NCBI GenBank assembly: GCA_025363505.1 | Contig: JANYDV010000134.1 | Span: 1 to 14,371 of the forward strand | Direction: 5' to 3' | From: Bacteroidota bacterium | GTDB lineage: Bacteria > Bacteroidota > Ignavibacteria > Palsa-1295 | DNA: 14,371 nucleotides | Shown here: positions 1-6,728 of the stretch, in pieces | Layout of the letters: each line of letters opens with the position of its first letter | Numbering within the stretch: the first letter of the stretch is position 1 | The notes under the pieces: model-generated | Told to the model about the DNA's origin: nothing | Database searches by the model: none | What the model saw: only the letters and a program-made list of their open reading frames with translations | Position numbers and translations under genes: made by a program

Positions 1-274
1 AGCCTACTTTATAATAGTACAATACATCATTATTAATACCGGTATCTTTTTTTACAAGTTTTGCATAACTGTCATACGCTACACCCACAATAATCTGATA
101 GGTTGTGGTATCGGAAACACTTAGTGTACCTTCGGAGTAAATATATTGCGTACCATTAACTGTCGGAAAAAAATACTGGTCGGCAGGGGCACTCACCGGA
201 AGGCTTGGGCTAGTCGGAGCGTTACAAGATGCAAGGATCATTCCGAGGAAAATAATAAGCAGATTTTTTTTCAT
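1..274 (-). CDS. Putative lipoprotein, C-terminus cut by window edge
   Basis: The frame reads leftward from an ATG at 272-274 and is still open at base 1, so only the first 91 residues are present. It begins MKKNLLIIFLGMILASC: two lysines, a hydrophobic stretch and a lipobox (L-A-S-C) with the acylated cysteine at residue 17, as in type II signal peptides. The mature part starts with a Ser/Pro/Thr-rich linker and then a probable beta-rich stretch with no motif I recognise. A purine-rich GGGGGAG lies just upstream of the ATG and supports this start. The gene follows the anti-sigma-like gene by 49 bases on the same strand, so it is probably the third gene of the ECF operon. Whether it assists sensing or is an output is unknown. 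It is surely an exported lipoprotein; its function is not recognised. Confidence 0.7.
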   Translation of the reverse strand, partial: MKKNLLIIFLGMILASCNAPTSPSLPVSAPADQYFFPTVNGTQYIYSEGTLSVSDTTTYQIIVGVAYDSYAKLVKKDTGINNDVLYYYKVG

Positions 275-323
275 ATTGTCTCCCCCAAATAAATTCGCAA
301 TCTTACTGTAGACAAGCAATGCT

Positions 324-1643
324 TTAAAAGTGGAAATAAATCCCGGTTGAAATCTCCACATTCAAATTGGCTTTATCATCGGTCACACCTGGTGCAACTC
401 CTGTTCCGGCAGTGAAGCTACTGCTGGTAATAATATCTTGATATTGTTTTGCGACATTACTATTGATTCTCGAACCACGAAGCCCCAGCAAAACGCCAAC
501 ATCACCGGTAACGTCATAACGAACTCCAAGCTCAGAGCTGATAATCGGTCCGAGGGTCGAAGCCGCAAGCCCGACATTCGCGGCGAATGTAAATTTTGAG
601 CTGATAGGTTTACGATATTCGATAAGACCACCACCCCACACTGTTTGCTCATGAACAAGATCACTCACGATCTGATATTGCAATTGCGGAGCATTAGGAT
701 CAACAAACGCAGTGCTAAGTTTTTTCTGTGTAACGTTTGCCGTGCCGAACGATGCACCAATCCAAAACTCCGGTGTGAGTTGATACTTCACACAAATATC
801 AGAGTTGGTAATAATCGGCATCGAGGTGTTGGTTGCAGCAGTATTCGGAAATTGCTTTCCGATTCCTTCATGAATAGCAAAATCAAAACGTTCGAGAAAT
901 TTCGGCGAATGTGTTTGCAATACACCACCGATACTTGGGTGTTCGCGCTGATGTGTATTCGGGTCGCGGATAAAACTTACACTTGCCGGAAGCGCTAGCG
1001 CTTCGGGCAGAGCATTCGTCCGCTGAAGATCAGCAAAAACCGGAAGAAGATCGACCGATAAATCTGTCCCGTCTGCTAAATGTGGCGGCTGTTGTAACGT
1101 GGCACCGATAGATTGGCGCGTGATGTGTTCTGAGTGGTCACTGTTGCGAATATTTTTTATTCCCGATCTTTCGGCAATTACATTCGTGGCTGACGATGTA
1201 ACAGAATGTCCGACATTTTCTCGAAGCAATGGTGTAATCTGTGAATCAGAAGTAGCCTGAGTTTGTAAAGAATTATTTCCGCTCCATAATAAGTATCCTG
1301 AGCTAAGACCGAGTAATATTGCAACCACAGCGACAGCACTCATTCTCCAAACACTCGAACCAAGCATGGCAGTGCTTGTGGCAACACTTGTCGTCACGGG
1401 AACAGCGGTGACAACCGGTGACATTGCGCCAATAGCCGCCCACAATTTTTGCTCGGCAGAATACGGCACAACAATTGCATTACGATCGGCACTGATAATT
1501 GCCGACTGCTTCATATAGCTACGCAACACCTCTCGACGTTCGGGCGAAACCGAAAGTCGGTGTAGCAACTCCGCTTCCTGATCGCCGGAAAGACTCCCGT
1601 CGAGGAATTGTTGAAGCGATTCTGAAATATTTCCTATTCCCAT
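324..1643 (-). CDS. Anti-sigma-like transmembrane protein with C-terminal beta-barrel-like domain
   Basis: This 439-residue protein starts 25 bases after the sigma factor stop, the usual place for a cognate anti-sigma factor. Residues 1-75 are a short helical, Glu/Arg-rich region (motifs QQFLDGSLSGDQEAELLHRL and SPERREVL) resembling anti-sigma N-terminal domains, but without the zinc-binding HxxxCxxC motif. Residues about 101-119 form one hydrophobic transmembrane segment. Residues about 120-250 are a low-complexity Ser/Thr/Pro/Gln linker. Residues about 253-439 alternate polar and hydrophobic residues with many Gly and aromatic residues, end in YFHF and carry a terminal Phe, as in small outer-membrane beta-barrels. 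I infer an inner-membrane anti-sigma factor whose periplasmic part carries a barrel-like sensor. The sigma-factor partner is inferred from position. The barrel call rests on pattern only, and a soluble beta-sandwich is possible. Confidence 0.65.
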   Translation of the reverse strand: MGIGNISESLQQFLDGSLSGDQEAELLHRLSVSPERREVLRSYMKQSAIISADRNAIVVPYSAEQKLWAAIGAMSPVVTAVPVTTSVATSTAMLGSSVWRMSAVAVVAILLGLSSGYLLWSGNNSLQTQATSDSQITPLLRENVGHSVTSSATNVIAERSGIKNIRNSDHSEHITRQSIGATLQQPPHLADGTDLSVDLLPVFADLQRTNALPEALALPASVSFIRDPNTHQREHPSIGGVLQTHSPKFLERFDFAIHEGIGKQFPNTAATNTSMPIITNSDICVKYQLTPEFWIGASFGTANVTQKKLSTAFVDPNAPQLQYQIVSDLVHEQTVWGGGLIEYRKPISSKFTFAANVGLAASTLGPIISSELGVRYDVTGDVGVLLGLRGSRINSNVAKQYQDIITSSSFTAGTGVAPGVTDDKANLNVEISTGIYFHF

Positions 1644-1668
1644 CTTAATTGATGATTTCTATATTATG

Positions 1669-2259
1669 TTATTGTTCGTCTCTATAATACGGCTCTAATA
1701 TTTTTCGAAGTTCTTCTCGAGCCCGATAAATTCTACTTTTAACTGCGGCGATCGTCAGCTTCATTACTTCCGAGATCTCCTGATAACTCAACCCTTGATA
1801 TTCGAAGAGTACAAATGGCTCTCTATTCTCTGGTGGTACTTGTTCAAGTGCACTTTGAATTCTTGCTGCCCAATCTTCACCCATCTCAGGGTTACTGGAA
1901 CTGAGACTGATATAATTATCAATACTATCATGTTCTTTACGATCGCGAATTCTATTGAGACAAAGGTTATGAGCGATCGTAAATATCCAACCGGAGATAC
2001 TTTTTTCTTCGGTAAACTGATACGCCCGTTGCCACACTCTGATAAACACTTCCTGAAAGAGATCTTCAGCTTCTTGAGCATTACCGAGCATTCTTAGGCA
2101 ATAGGCATACACCCTCTGGCGATAGCGGAGGTACAGCTCGGTATATGCCTCACGTTTTCCTTCTCGAAAAGCGTGAAGCAACGCGATCTCATAAGACTGA
2201 TCCTGTTCGTTCGGACCTGTCTGAGAGCGTCTTTCCACTGGTTGTAAAGCTGTTGCCAT
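1669..2259 (-). CDS. ECF-family RNA polymerase sigma factor
   Basis: This 196-residue protein has the two-domain layout of extracytoplasmic-function (group 4) sigma factors. Region 2 (about residues 26-107) contains AYTELYLRYRQRVYAYCLRML, the core-binding DLFQEVFIRVWQ segment and the W-IFTIAHNLCLNRIRDR stretch that contacts the -10 element. Region 4 (about residues 136-190) contains the helix-turn-helix LSYQEISEVMKLTIAAVKSRIYRAREELR. Regions 1.1 and 3 are absent and the length is typical. The start at 2259 leaves a short tail rich in charged residues, so a slightly later start cannot be excluded. It heads a probable three-gene minus-strand operon with the anti-sigma-like protein and a lipoprotein. 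Its own promoter looks like housekeeping sigma-70 (see 2301-2329), which suggests constitutive expression with control through the partner. The family is certain; the regulon is unknown. Confidence 0.93.
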   Translation of the reverse strand: MATALQPVERRSQTGPNEQDQSYEIALLHAFREGKREAYTELYLRYRQRVYAYCLRMLGNAQEAEDLFQEVFIRVWQRAYQFTEEKSISGWIFTIAHNLCLNRIRDRKEHDSIDNYISLSSSNPEMGEDWAARIQSALEQVPPENREPFVLFEYQGLSYQEISEVMKLTIAAVKSRIYRAREELRKILEPYYRDEQ

Positions 2260-2285
2260 CGTGATTCGATAGCTGAAGTGAATTA

Positions 2286-2302
2286 ATAGGGTACTTCCCT
2301 AT
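2286..2302. promoter_or_regulatory. Inverted repeat over the ECF promoter start site
   Basis: A perfect 6-base inverted repeat (ATAGGG, 5-base spacer, CCCTAT) overlaps the last two bases of the predicted -10 element and the predicted transcription start. That is where an operator would block RNA polymerase. Alternatively it could form a small hairpin at the 5' end of the mRNA. No regulator is identified in the window. Confidence 0.35.
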
Positions 2303-2329
2303 AATAAAGCAACACCATAGGAGAGTCAA
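2301..2329 (-). promoter_or_regulatory. Sigma-70-like promoter of the ECF operon
   Basis: On the minus strand TTGACT (2324-2329) and TATTAT (2301-2306) are separated by exactly 17 bases. Each hexamer matches the TTGACA/TATAAT consensus at five of six positions. The start of transcription would fall near 2294, about 35 bases before the sigma factor ATG. The match is seen directly; use of this promoter is inferred. Confidence 0.55.
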
Positions 2330-2389
2330 AGTTGCAGATGCAAAACCCTTTATTTACACTTAGTACTGTAATATATTATATATCAATGA

Positions 2390-3304
2390 CTAACCGTTAC
2401 CTATCGCCGTCCTGACAAAGCCCCCGGCATCGGAAATAAGCTTCTTAGCTTCTTGTACGTTTACCGATTTTTTTTGCATAACGATTGCACTCTTAACGTG
2501 ATTGCCACTGGTCTTCAGTAGTTCTGCAGCTTTTTCGTACTCAACACCTGTTGCCAACATAATGATACGCTTAGCACGCTCGCTGAGTTTCTGATTTGTC
2601 AGTTGAAGATCGACCATCATATTTTCATATACTTTCCCGAGTCGAACCATCGTCGTGGTCGTGATCATCGTCACGATCATTTTTTGAGCAAGTGCCGATT
2701 TCATCCGCGTCGAACCCATCAACACTTCAGGTCCGACAACAGGACAAATTGCTTCGAATAAATATGAGGTATCGAGGCTTTCGCGCGGATTTGTTGTAAT
2801 AAGAACAGCTGGAGAACCCAATTCCGACGCCTTTTTCAAGGCTCCGATCACAAAAGGTGTTCGCTTGCTTGCTGCAATACCAATCACCATATCTTTATCG
2901 GTACATCGTTGCAACGCAATTTCGAGTCCGCCCTTTTCTTGATTATCTTCGGCGCCCTCTTGCGAACGAAAAACAGCTTCTTTGCCACCGGCAATGATTG
3001 CTTGGATATGCGCAGGGCTTGTTCCAAATGTTGGCGGACACTCTGCCGCATCAATTACTCCCATTCTGCCGCTGGTCCCTGCCCCGACATAAAATAATCT
3101 TCCACCCGATGCCAGCAACCCCACAAGTTTGTTCACGACCTTTTCGATGTACGGAATTTCCTGTTTGACAATATGAGCAACTTTGGCATCTTCGTCATTG
3201 ATAAGCCGAAGAATATCCGCCGTACTCATCATATCCATATTCATTGAATCAGGATTCCGCTGCTCGGTAGCCAGGTTTGATACTTCTTTGAATAGATGGT
3301 TCAT
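2390..3304 (-). CDS. murQ: N-acetylmuramic acid 6-phosphate etherase
   Basis: MurQ cleaves the D-lactyl ether of MurNAc-6-phosphate to give GlcNAc-6-phosphate and D-lactate, a cytosolic step in peptidoglycan recycling. The 304-residue length matches the family (about 300). The SIS-fold sugar-phosphate site is clear: LFYVGAGTSGRMG (about residues 70-82) followed by the signature DAAECPPTFG, with Glu88 at the position of the known catalytic Glu. Glu119 in GAEDN matches the second catalytic Glu. GPEVLMGSTRMKSALAQK is the other conserved stretch. The gene lies 52 bases downstream of mnmG on the same strand, with a parS-like palindrome in the gap, so it may be cotranscribed or have its own promoter. 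No MurNAc kinase (anmK) or PTS transporter gene lies next to it in the window. Confidence 0.95.
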   Translation of the reverse strand: MNHLFKEVSNLATEQRNPDSMNMDMMSTADILRLINDEDAKVAHIVKQEIPYIEKVVNKLVGLLASGGRLFYVGAGTSGRMGVIDAAECPPTFGTSPAHIQAIIAGGKEAVFRSQEGAEDNQEKGGLEIALQRCTDKDMVIGIAASKRTPFVIGALKKASELGSPAVLITTNPRESLDTSYLFEAICPVVGPEVLMGSTRMKSALAQKMIVTMITTTTMVRLGKVYENMMVDLQLTNQKLSERAKRIIMLATGVEYEKAAELLKTSGNHVKSAIVMQKKSVNVQEAKKLISDAGGFVRTAIGNG

Positions 3305-3340
3305 ATAAAATATATGTAAAATTATATTTATTGATATTTA

Positions 3341-3356
3341 ATTTCCACGTGGAACG
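3341..3356. other. parS: parS-like centromere site abutting the mnmG stop codon
   Basis: The bases read ATTTCCACGTGGAACG. The central TTCCACGTGGAA is a perfect 12-base palindrome, and 13 of 16 positions match the chromosomal ParB target TGTTCCACGTGGAACA. The site ends at the base directly before the mnmG TGA (3357-3359) and lies in the mnmG-murQ gap. It is weaker than the site at 5179, but finding a second near-copy of a 16-base target 1.8 kb away makes chance unlikely. ParB loading here is inferred. Confidence 0.62.
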
Positions 3357-5186
3357 TCACTTAAATGTTCCTACGAGAATTGCAATATCAGTCGGTGAAA
3401 CACCCGGCAACCGTGAAGCTTGCCCGATGGTCTCAGGTTTTACTTTATCGAGCACTTCACGTGACTCGGTGCTTAATGAAGTGATTGACTTAAATGAGAT
3501 GCCCAGGGGTATCTTCTTGCTTTCATGCCCACGAAGTCTTTCTATCTGATTGTGGTGCTGCTTGATATATCCCTCATATTTTATCTCGGTATTAGCAAGT
3601 AAAAGAAGCTGTTCATTATATAGAGGTAGAAGCTCTCTTCCAGTTTCCGAATGCTCTAACAGTTCTTTTATAGAGACCCCATTACTTACTATATAGCTCT
3701 TTACCGTTTGTTTTTGTGTAGGTTCGGTATTTGAAACTATCTTTTCTTTTTCGCTCCAGGATATCAATCGGTCAAGCAATTCCTGCTTTTGTAACACCTT
3801 TTCATAATCTGATTGAGAGATCAAACCAAAATCATAAGCCTTTTTCGAGAGCCGGAGATCAGCATTATCCTGGCGGAGAATAAGCCGATGCTCAGCACTT
3901 GAGGTAAACAAACGATACGGCTCCTCTTGTACTTTATTAATGAGATCATCTATAAGTACGCCAATATACCCTTCGTCACGGGATACAGTAAACTCTGCCA
4001 TACCCTTTATTTTTGCGGCAGCATTTATACCGGCTACCATTCCTTGTGCTCCAGCTTCTTCATAACCTGAGGTGCCGTTAATCTGACCGGCAAAATAAAG
4101 CCCACTTATATATTTTGATTCAAGGGTATGAAATAACTGATATGCCGGGAAATAATCATATTCGACCGCGTAACCGGGTCTGATCATTTCAACATTCTCA
4201 AGACCGGGCACAGTTCTTAATGCCGCAAGTTGGACATCTGCGGGAAGGCTGGTGGAAAAACCATTTACATACACAACATCCCCATCGGCTTCTTCAGGCT
4301 CGAGAAATAGATGGTGTTGGGTCTTGTCCGGGAAACGAGTTACCTTGTCTTCGATAGATGGACAGTATCTTGGTCCCTTACCATGTATAACACCGGTAAA
4401 CATTGGCGATTGCTCAAAACCTTTAGCTAACTCGGAATGGGTAACTTCCGAGGTGTAAGTAATGTAGCAATGGATCGAATTCGTAAGTTTATTCTCTGTA
4501 TGGGACGAGAAAGGGACAATATCCTTATCCCCTTCCTGAATCTCAAGATTTTCGGTATTAATACTTTTCAGAGATATTCTTGGAGGCGTTCCAGTCTTCA
4601 ATCTATAACTGACTAATGAGAGTGCACCTTCGGGTTCTGTTAATAAAGAAGTTGGTTCTTCCCCAAACCGTCCACCAATAGTTTGGTTAAGTCCGGTATG
4701 CATTACTCCATTCAAAAACGTCCCTGCACATACAATAACGGCTTTTGCCTCGAGTTTTGAGCCATCGGATAATACAACTCCTTTCACTTTTCCACCATTT
4801 ATCCAGATTTTTTGCACGTTAGCACCCACAATTATTTCCGGGTCAAGCTCTCTCAATTTTCGTTGTGCAATAATAGGATACTGGCTACGAGAAACTTGTG
4901 CCCGGGGTGACCAAATTGCAGGACCTTTAGAACGATTGAGCATTCTAAAATGGAGCGTCGCCTCATCCGCAATCTCGCCCATCAATCCGCCGAGAGCATC
5001 TATTTCCTTTACAACTTGTCCTTTTGCCGTTCCTCCAATAGCTGGGTTACAGGATAGCTCGCCCACTTTTTCGGCATGCAAAGACAACAGCCTAACCTTC
5101 AGCCCCATTTTATGAGCTACTGTGGCTGCTTCGATGCCGGCGTGTCCGCCACCTACGACGATTATATCTGCGAATAGCTGTTCCAC
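3357..5186 (-). CDS. mnmG: tRNA uridine 5-carboxymethylaminomethyl modification enzyme MnmG (GidA)
   Basis: MnmG is the FAD-binding half of the MnmE-MnmG complex, which installs (carboxymethyl)aminomethyl groups on the wobble uridine (U34) of certain tRNAs. The 609-residue length is near the family norm (about 620-630). Visible features are the dinucleotide-binding VVGGGHAGIEAA (residues 10-21), CNPAIGG with Cys46, the family signature GPRYCPSIEDKVTRF with Cys275 (271-285), and GQINGTSGYEEAGAQG (367-382). Both conserved cysteines are present, and the C-terminal MnmE-binding helical domain is complete. The start is GTG at 5184-5186: an in-frame TGA lies at 5220-5222, no other ATG/GTG/TTG occurs between them, and the FAD motif needs this N-terminus. 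No Shine-Dalgarno is visible. The start codon lies inside a parS-like palindrome. mnmE is immediately upstream on the same strand, separated by a terminator-like hairpin. Confidence 0.97.
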   Translation of the reverse strand: MEQLFADIIVVGGGHAGIEAATVAHKMGLKVRLLSLHAEKVGELSCNPAIGGTAKGQVVKEIDALGGLMGEIADEATLHFRMLNRSKGPAIWSPRAQVSRSQYPIIAQRKLRELDPEIIVGANVQKIWINGGKVKGVVLSDGSKLEAKAVIVCAGTFLNGVMHTGLNQTIGGRFGEEPTSLLTEPEGALSLVSYRLKTGTPPRISLKSINTENLEIQEGDKDIVPFSSHTENKLTNSIHCYITYTSEVTHSELAKGFEQSPMFTGVIHGKGPRYCPSIEDKVTRFPDKTQHHLFLEPEEADGDVVYVNGFSTSLPADVQLAALRTVPGLENVEMIRPGYAVEYDYFPAYQLFHTLESKYISGLYFAGQINGTSGYEEAGAQGMVAGINAAAKIKGMAEFTVSRDEGYIGVLIDDLINKVQEEPYRLFTSSAEHRLILRQDNADLRLSKKAYDFGLISQSDYEKVLQKQELLDRLISWSEKEKIVSNTEPTQKQTVKSYIVSNGVSIKELLEHSETGRELLPLYNEQLLLLANTEIKYEGYIKQHHNQIERLRGHESKKIPLGISFKSITSLSTESREVLDKVKPETIGQASRLPGVSPTDIAILVGTFK

Positions 5187-5194
5187 GTGGAACG
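5179..5194. other. parS: parS-like centromere site containing the mnmG start codon
   Basis: The bases read TGTTCCACGTGGAACG, which match 15 of 16 positions of the ParB target TGTTCCACGTGGAACA (the Pseudomonas form ends in C). Fourteen bases (GTTCCACGTGGAAC) are perfectly palindromic. Read on the minus strand, the GTG in the middle is the mnmG start codon. In many bacteria parS sites lie near oriC and near the mnmG/parAB cluster, which fits the gene order here. Function is inferred from the match. Confidence 0.78.
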
Positions 5195-5211
5195 GATTTG
5201 TGATTATTATG

Positions 5212-5241
5212 AAAAAAACTCATTTTAGACGGTCTAAAATG
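5212..5241 (-). terminator. Terminator-like hairpin between mnmE and mnmG
   Basis: On the minus strand a 10-base perfect inverted repeat (CATTTTAGAC / GTCTAAAATG, one central base) is followed after two bases by seven T residues. It lies about 40 bases after the mnmE stop and 25 bases before the mnmG start. In practice an 8-pair stem with a 5-base loop would form. The stem is AT-rich, so termination may be partial, or the dyad may be an operator. Confidence 0.55.
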
Positions 5242-5281
5242 ATAATATTTTGATATTTATAGCTCAGATTAGATAAATAAA

Positions 5282-6577
5282 TTATTTACCTATACACATT
5301 TTGCTAAAAATGTAGTTTAAGCTATCTTCTGAGATGTTAAATCCAAGCAACGATGCAATCTGATCAGCTGCGGCTCGAATATCTTCAGCAACAATTGATA
5401 TCTCAGTACTTTTGCTTGATTGAGCCAACAGTTGCATTGATTCATCAATAATACGGGCTTCCGATTTCGACAGTGAGTATCCTGTATTTGCAGAATCTAT
5501 CAAACTTATTTGCAAAGCAATATACTTGCTTAATTCCGGCAAGCCTTCTGCTGTTTGTGCAGAAACAAAAACACCGGATCGAAATCCATCAACATCACAC
5601 TTATTATGAACGACAATCTCATCGGCAAAGCCTTTTGTAGCACGGGTTTCAGGATCGGTCACTCGCAAAACGACATCGGCACGTTCGGCGATATTCGTCC
5701 CAAGCTCTATGCCTTTTGTTTCGATCATATCGCTTGCATCACGAAGCCCTGCAGTATCAATGATCTTTACCTTAAACCCTTCGAGCATCACGAATGCTTC
5801 CACATAATCACGCGTCGTACCCGGAATCTCGGAAACGATACTGCGCTCATATCGGAGCAAGGTATTGAAAAGGCTACTCTTACCAACATTTGGCACTCCG
5901 GTAAGTGCCACAGAATAATAACCTTTGTTTATTTGCTCATTAACAGCTTTGGCACGAAGATTCTCAAGATTGTCAATAATAATGGCGACTTGTATTTCGA
6001 ATCCGGTAATTTCCACATGATCTGATTCTCCGAAATCTATTTGTGCATTCACCTGCGCTAAGAGCGAAATAATATCATCGTATATATTTCGCAAGCGATC
6101 AAATTTTTCCCCGAGCACTCGTTCGATTTTCGTGAGCGATTCTTCGCTCGATGCATCAAGACGCATCAGTGTTCGCTCAAGTTCTTCTGGCGATTGCTTC
6201 CCATTCATAAATGCACGTCTCGAAAACTCGCCATGCTCTGCAAGCCTTGCCCCGTATAGGGTGAGCTGGTTGCCAAGCATATCCATTATCACCGGAGAGC
6301 CGTGTGTATGAAACTCGATAATATCTTCTCCATTATACGAGCGAGGTGCGCGCCACACCGTAACCACGACGTCATCAATATGGTCGCCGTTGGCATCACA
6401 TACATTTGTATAAAACGAATCACCTCCGAGTGCAGTAAACAATTTTTCGCTCGACTCGATACATTTTGCCGCAATACCAATAGCATCAGACCCACTGAGG
6501 CGAAGTGTAGCAAGCGCACTCGTACCAAGTGGCGTCGAGAGCGCATAGATCGTATCGTGTAGTGTAGAAATTGACAT
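5282..6577 (-). CDS. mnmE: tRNA modification GTPase MnmE (TrmE)
   Basis: MnmE is the tetrahydrofolate-binding GTPase partner of MnmG in U34 tRNA modification. The chosen ATG at 6575-6577 gives 431 residues beginning MSISTLHDTIYALSTP, the usual N-terminus (D-T-I-x-A-L-S-T-P). An upstream in-frame ATG at 6664 would add 29 unrelated residues encoded across a hairpin. G-domain motifs are P-loop GVPNVGKSS (227-235), TTRD (254-257), DTAG (274-277) and NKCD (325-328). The C-terminus is the catalytic CIGK with Cys428. The protein is a little shorter than E. coli MnmE (454). The central segment after GEFSRRAFMNGK, usually close to DLTQAEAVADLI, is diverged here (QSPEELERTLMRL). No clear Shine-Dalgarno is seen; TACTTTGC just upstream is one base short of a TAnnTTTGC box. 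Confidence 0.96.
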   Translation of the reverse strand: MSISTLHDTIYALSTPLGTSALATLRLSGSDAIGIAAKCIESSEKLFTALGGDSFYTNVCDANGDHIDDVVVTVWRAPRSYNGEDIIEFHTHGSPVIMDMLGNQLTLYGARLAEHGEFSRRAFMNGKQSPEELERTLMRLDASSEESLTKIERVLGEKFDRLRNIYDDIISLLAQVNAQIDFGESDHVEITGFEIQVAIIIDNLENLRAKAVNEQINKGYYSVALTGVPNVGKSSLFNTLLRYERSIVSEIPGTTRDYVEAFVMLEGFKVKIIDTAGLRDASDMIETKGIELGTNIAERADVVLRVTDPETRATKGFADEIVVHNKCDVDGFRSGVFVSAQTAEGLPELSKYIALQISLIDSANTGYSLSKSEARIIDESMQLLAQSSKSTEISIVAEDIRAAADQIASLLGFNISEDSLNYIFSKMCIGK

Positions 6578-6587
6578 AAGAGCAAAG

Positions 6588-6636
6588 TAAAAACAGAAAG
6601 TTCTCTGCTTGGGTGTCATCCCAAATAGAGAACTTT
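6588..6636 (-). terminator. Two-part hairpin with T-tract just upstream of mnmE
   Basis: A 10-base perfect outer stem (AAAGTTCTCT at 6597-6606 with AGAGAACTTT at 6627-6636) encloses a 2x2 internal mismatch and a 5-base inner stem (TTGGG/CCCAA) with a 6-base loop. On the minus strand it is followed by CTGTTTTT and then, about 20 bases after the stem, by the mnmE ATG. It looks like an intrinsic terminator or a leader attenuator. Confidence 0.5.
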
Positions 6637-6655
6637 TAGATAGAAATCTGGGCCT

Positions 6656-6699
6656 CAAAATCAAAATCCCCTGAAGTGATGTTGCACTTCAGAGGATTT
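6656..6699 (-). terminator. Terminator of the small T9SS-type gene
   Basis: The arms AAATCCCCTGAAGTG (6664-6678) and CACTTCAGAGGATTT (6685-6699) pair at 14 of 15 positions around a 6-base loop. On the minus strand the stem runs into TTTTGATTTTGA. It lies about 30 bases after the stop of the 6729-7307 gene, the right place for its terminator. The stem sequence closely resembles that of the yidC terminator at 7422-7455. Confidence 0.6.
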
Positions 6700-6728
6700 C
6701 CAGTCTCATGTATCAAGATAGAAATCTC

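Noticed and set aside
645..998. Plus-strand open frame inside the anti-sigma-like gene
   Set aside because: It is a shadow of the minus-strand gene with no recognisable domain and no initiation signal.
2362..2386. AT-rich dyad downstream of murQ as its terminator
   Set aside because: The pairing is short, entirely A/T and lacks a following T-tract, so it is not convincing.
3449..3464. Third parS candidate around TTCACGTGA inside mnmG
   Set aside because: Only about 10 of 16 positions match the ParB target and the flanks are not palindromic; it is explained by coding sequence.
6578..6664. N-terminal extension of MnmE from an ATG at 6662-6664
   Set aside because: The added 29 residues have no family counterpart and the DNA there forms a strong hairpin. 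The ATG at 6577 gives the canonical MnmE N-terminus.
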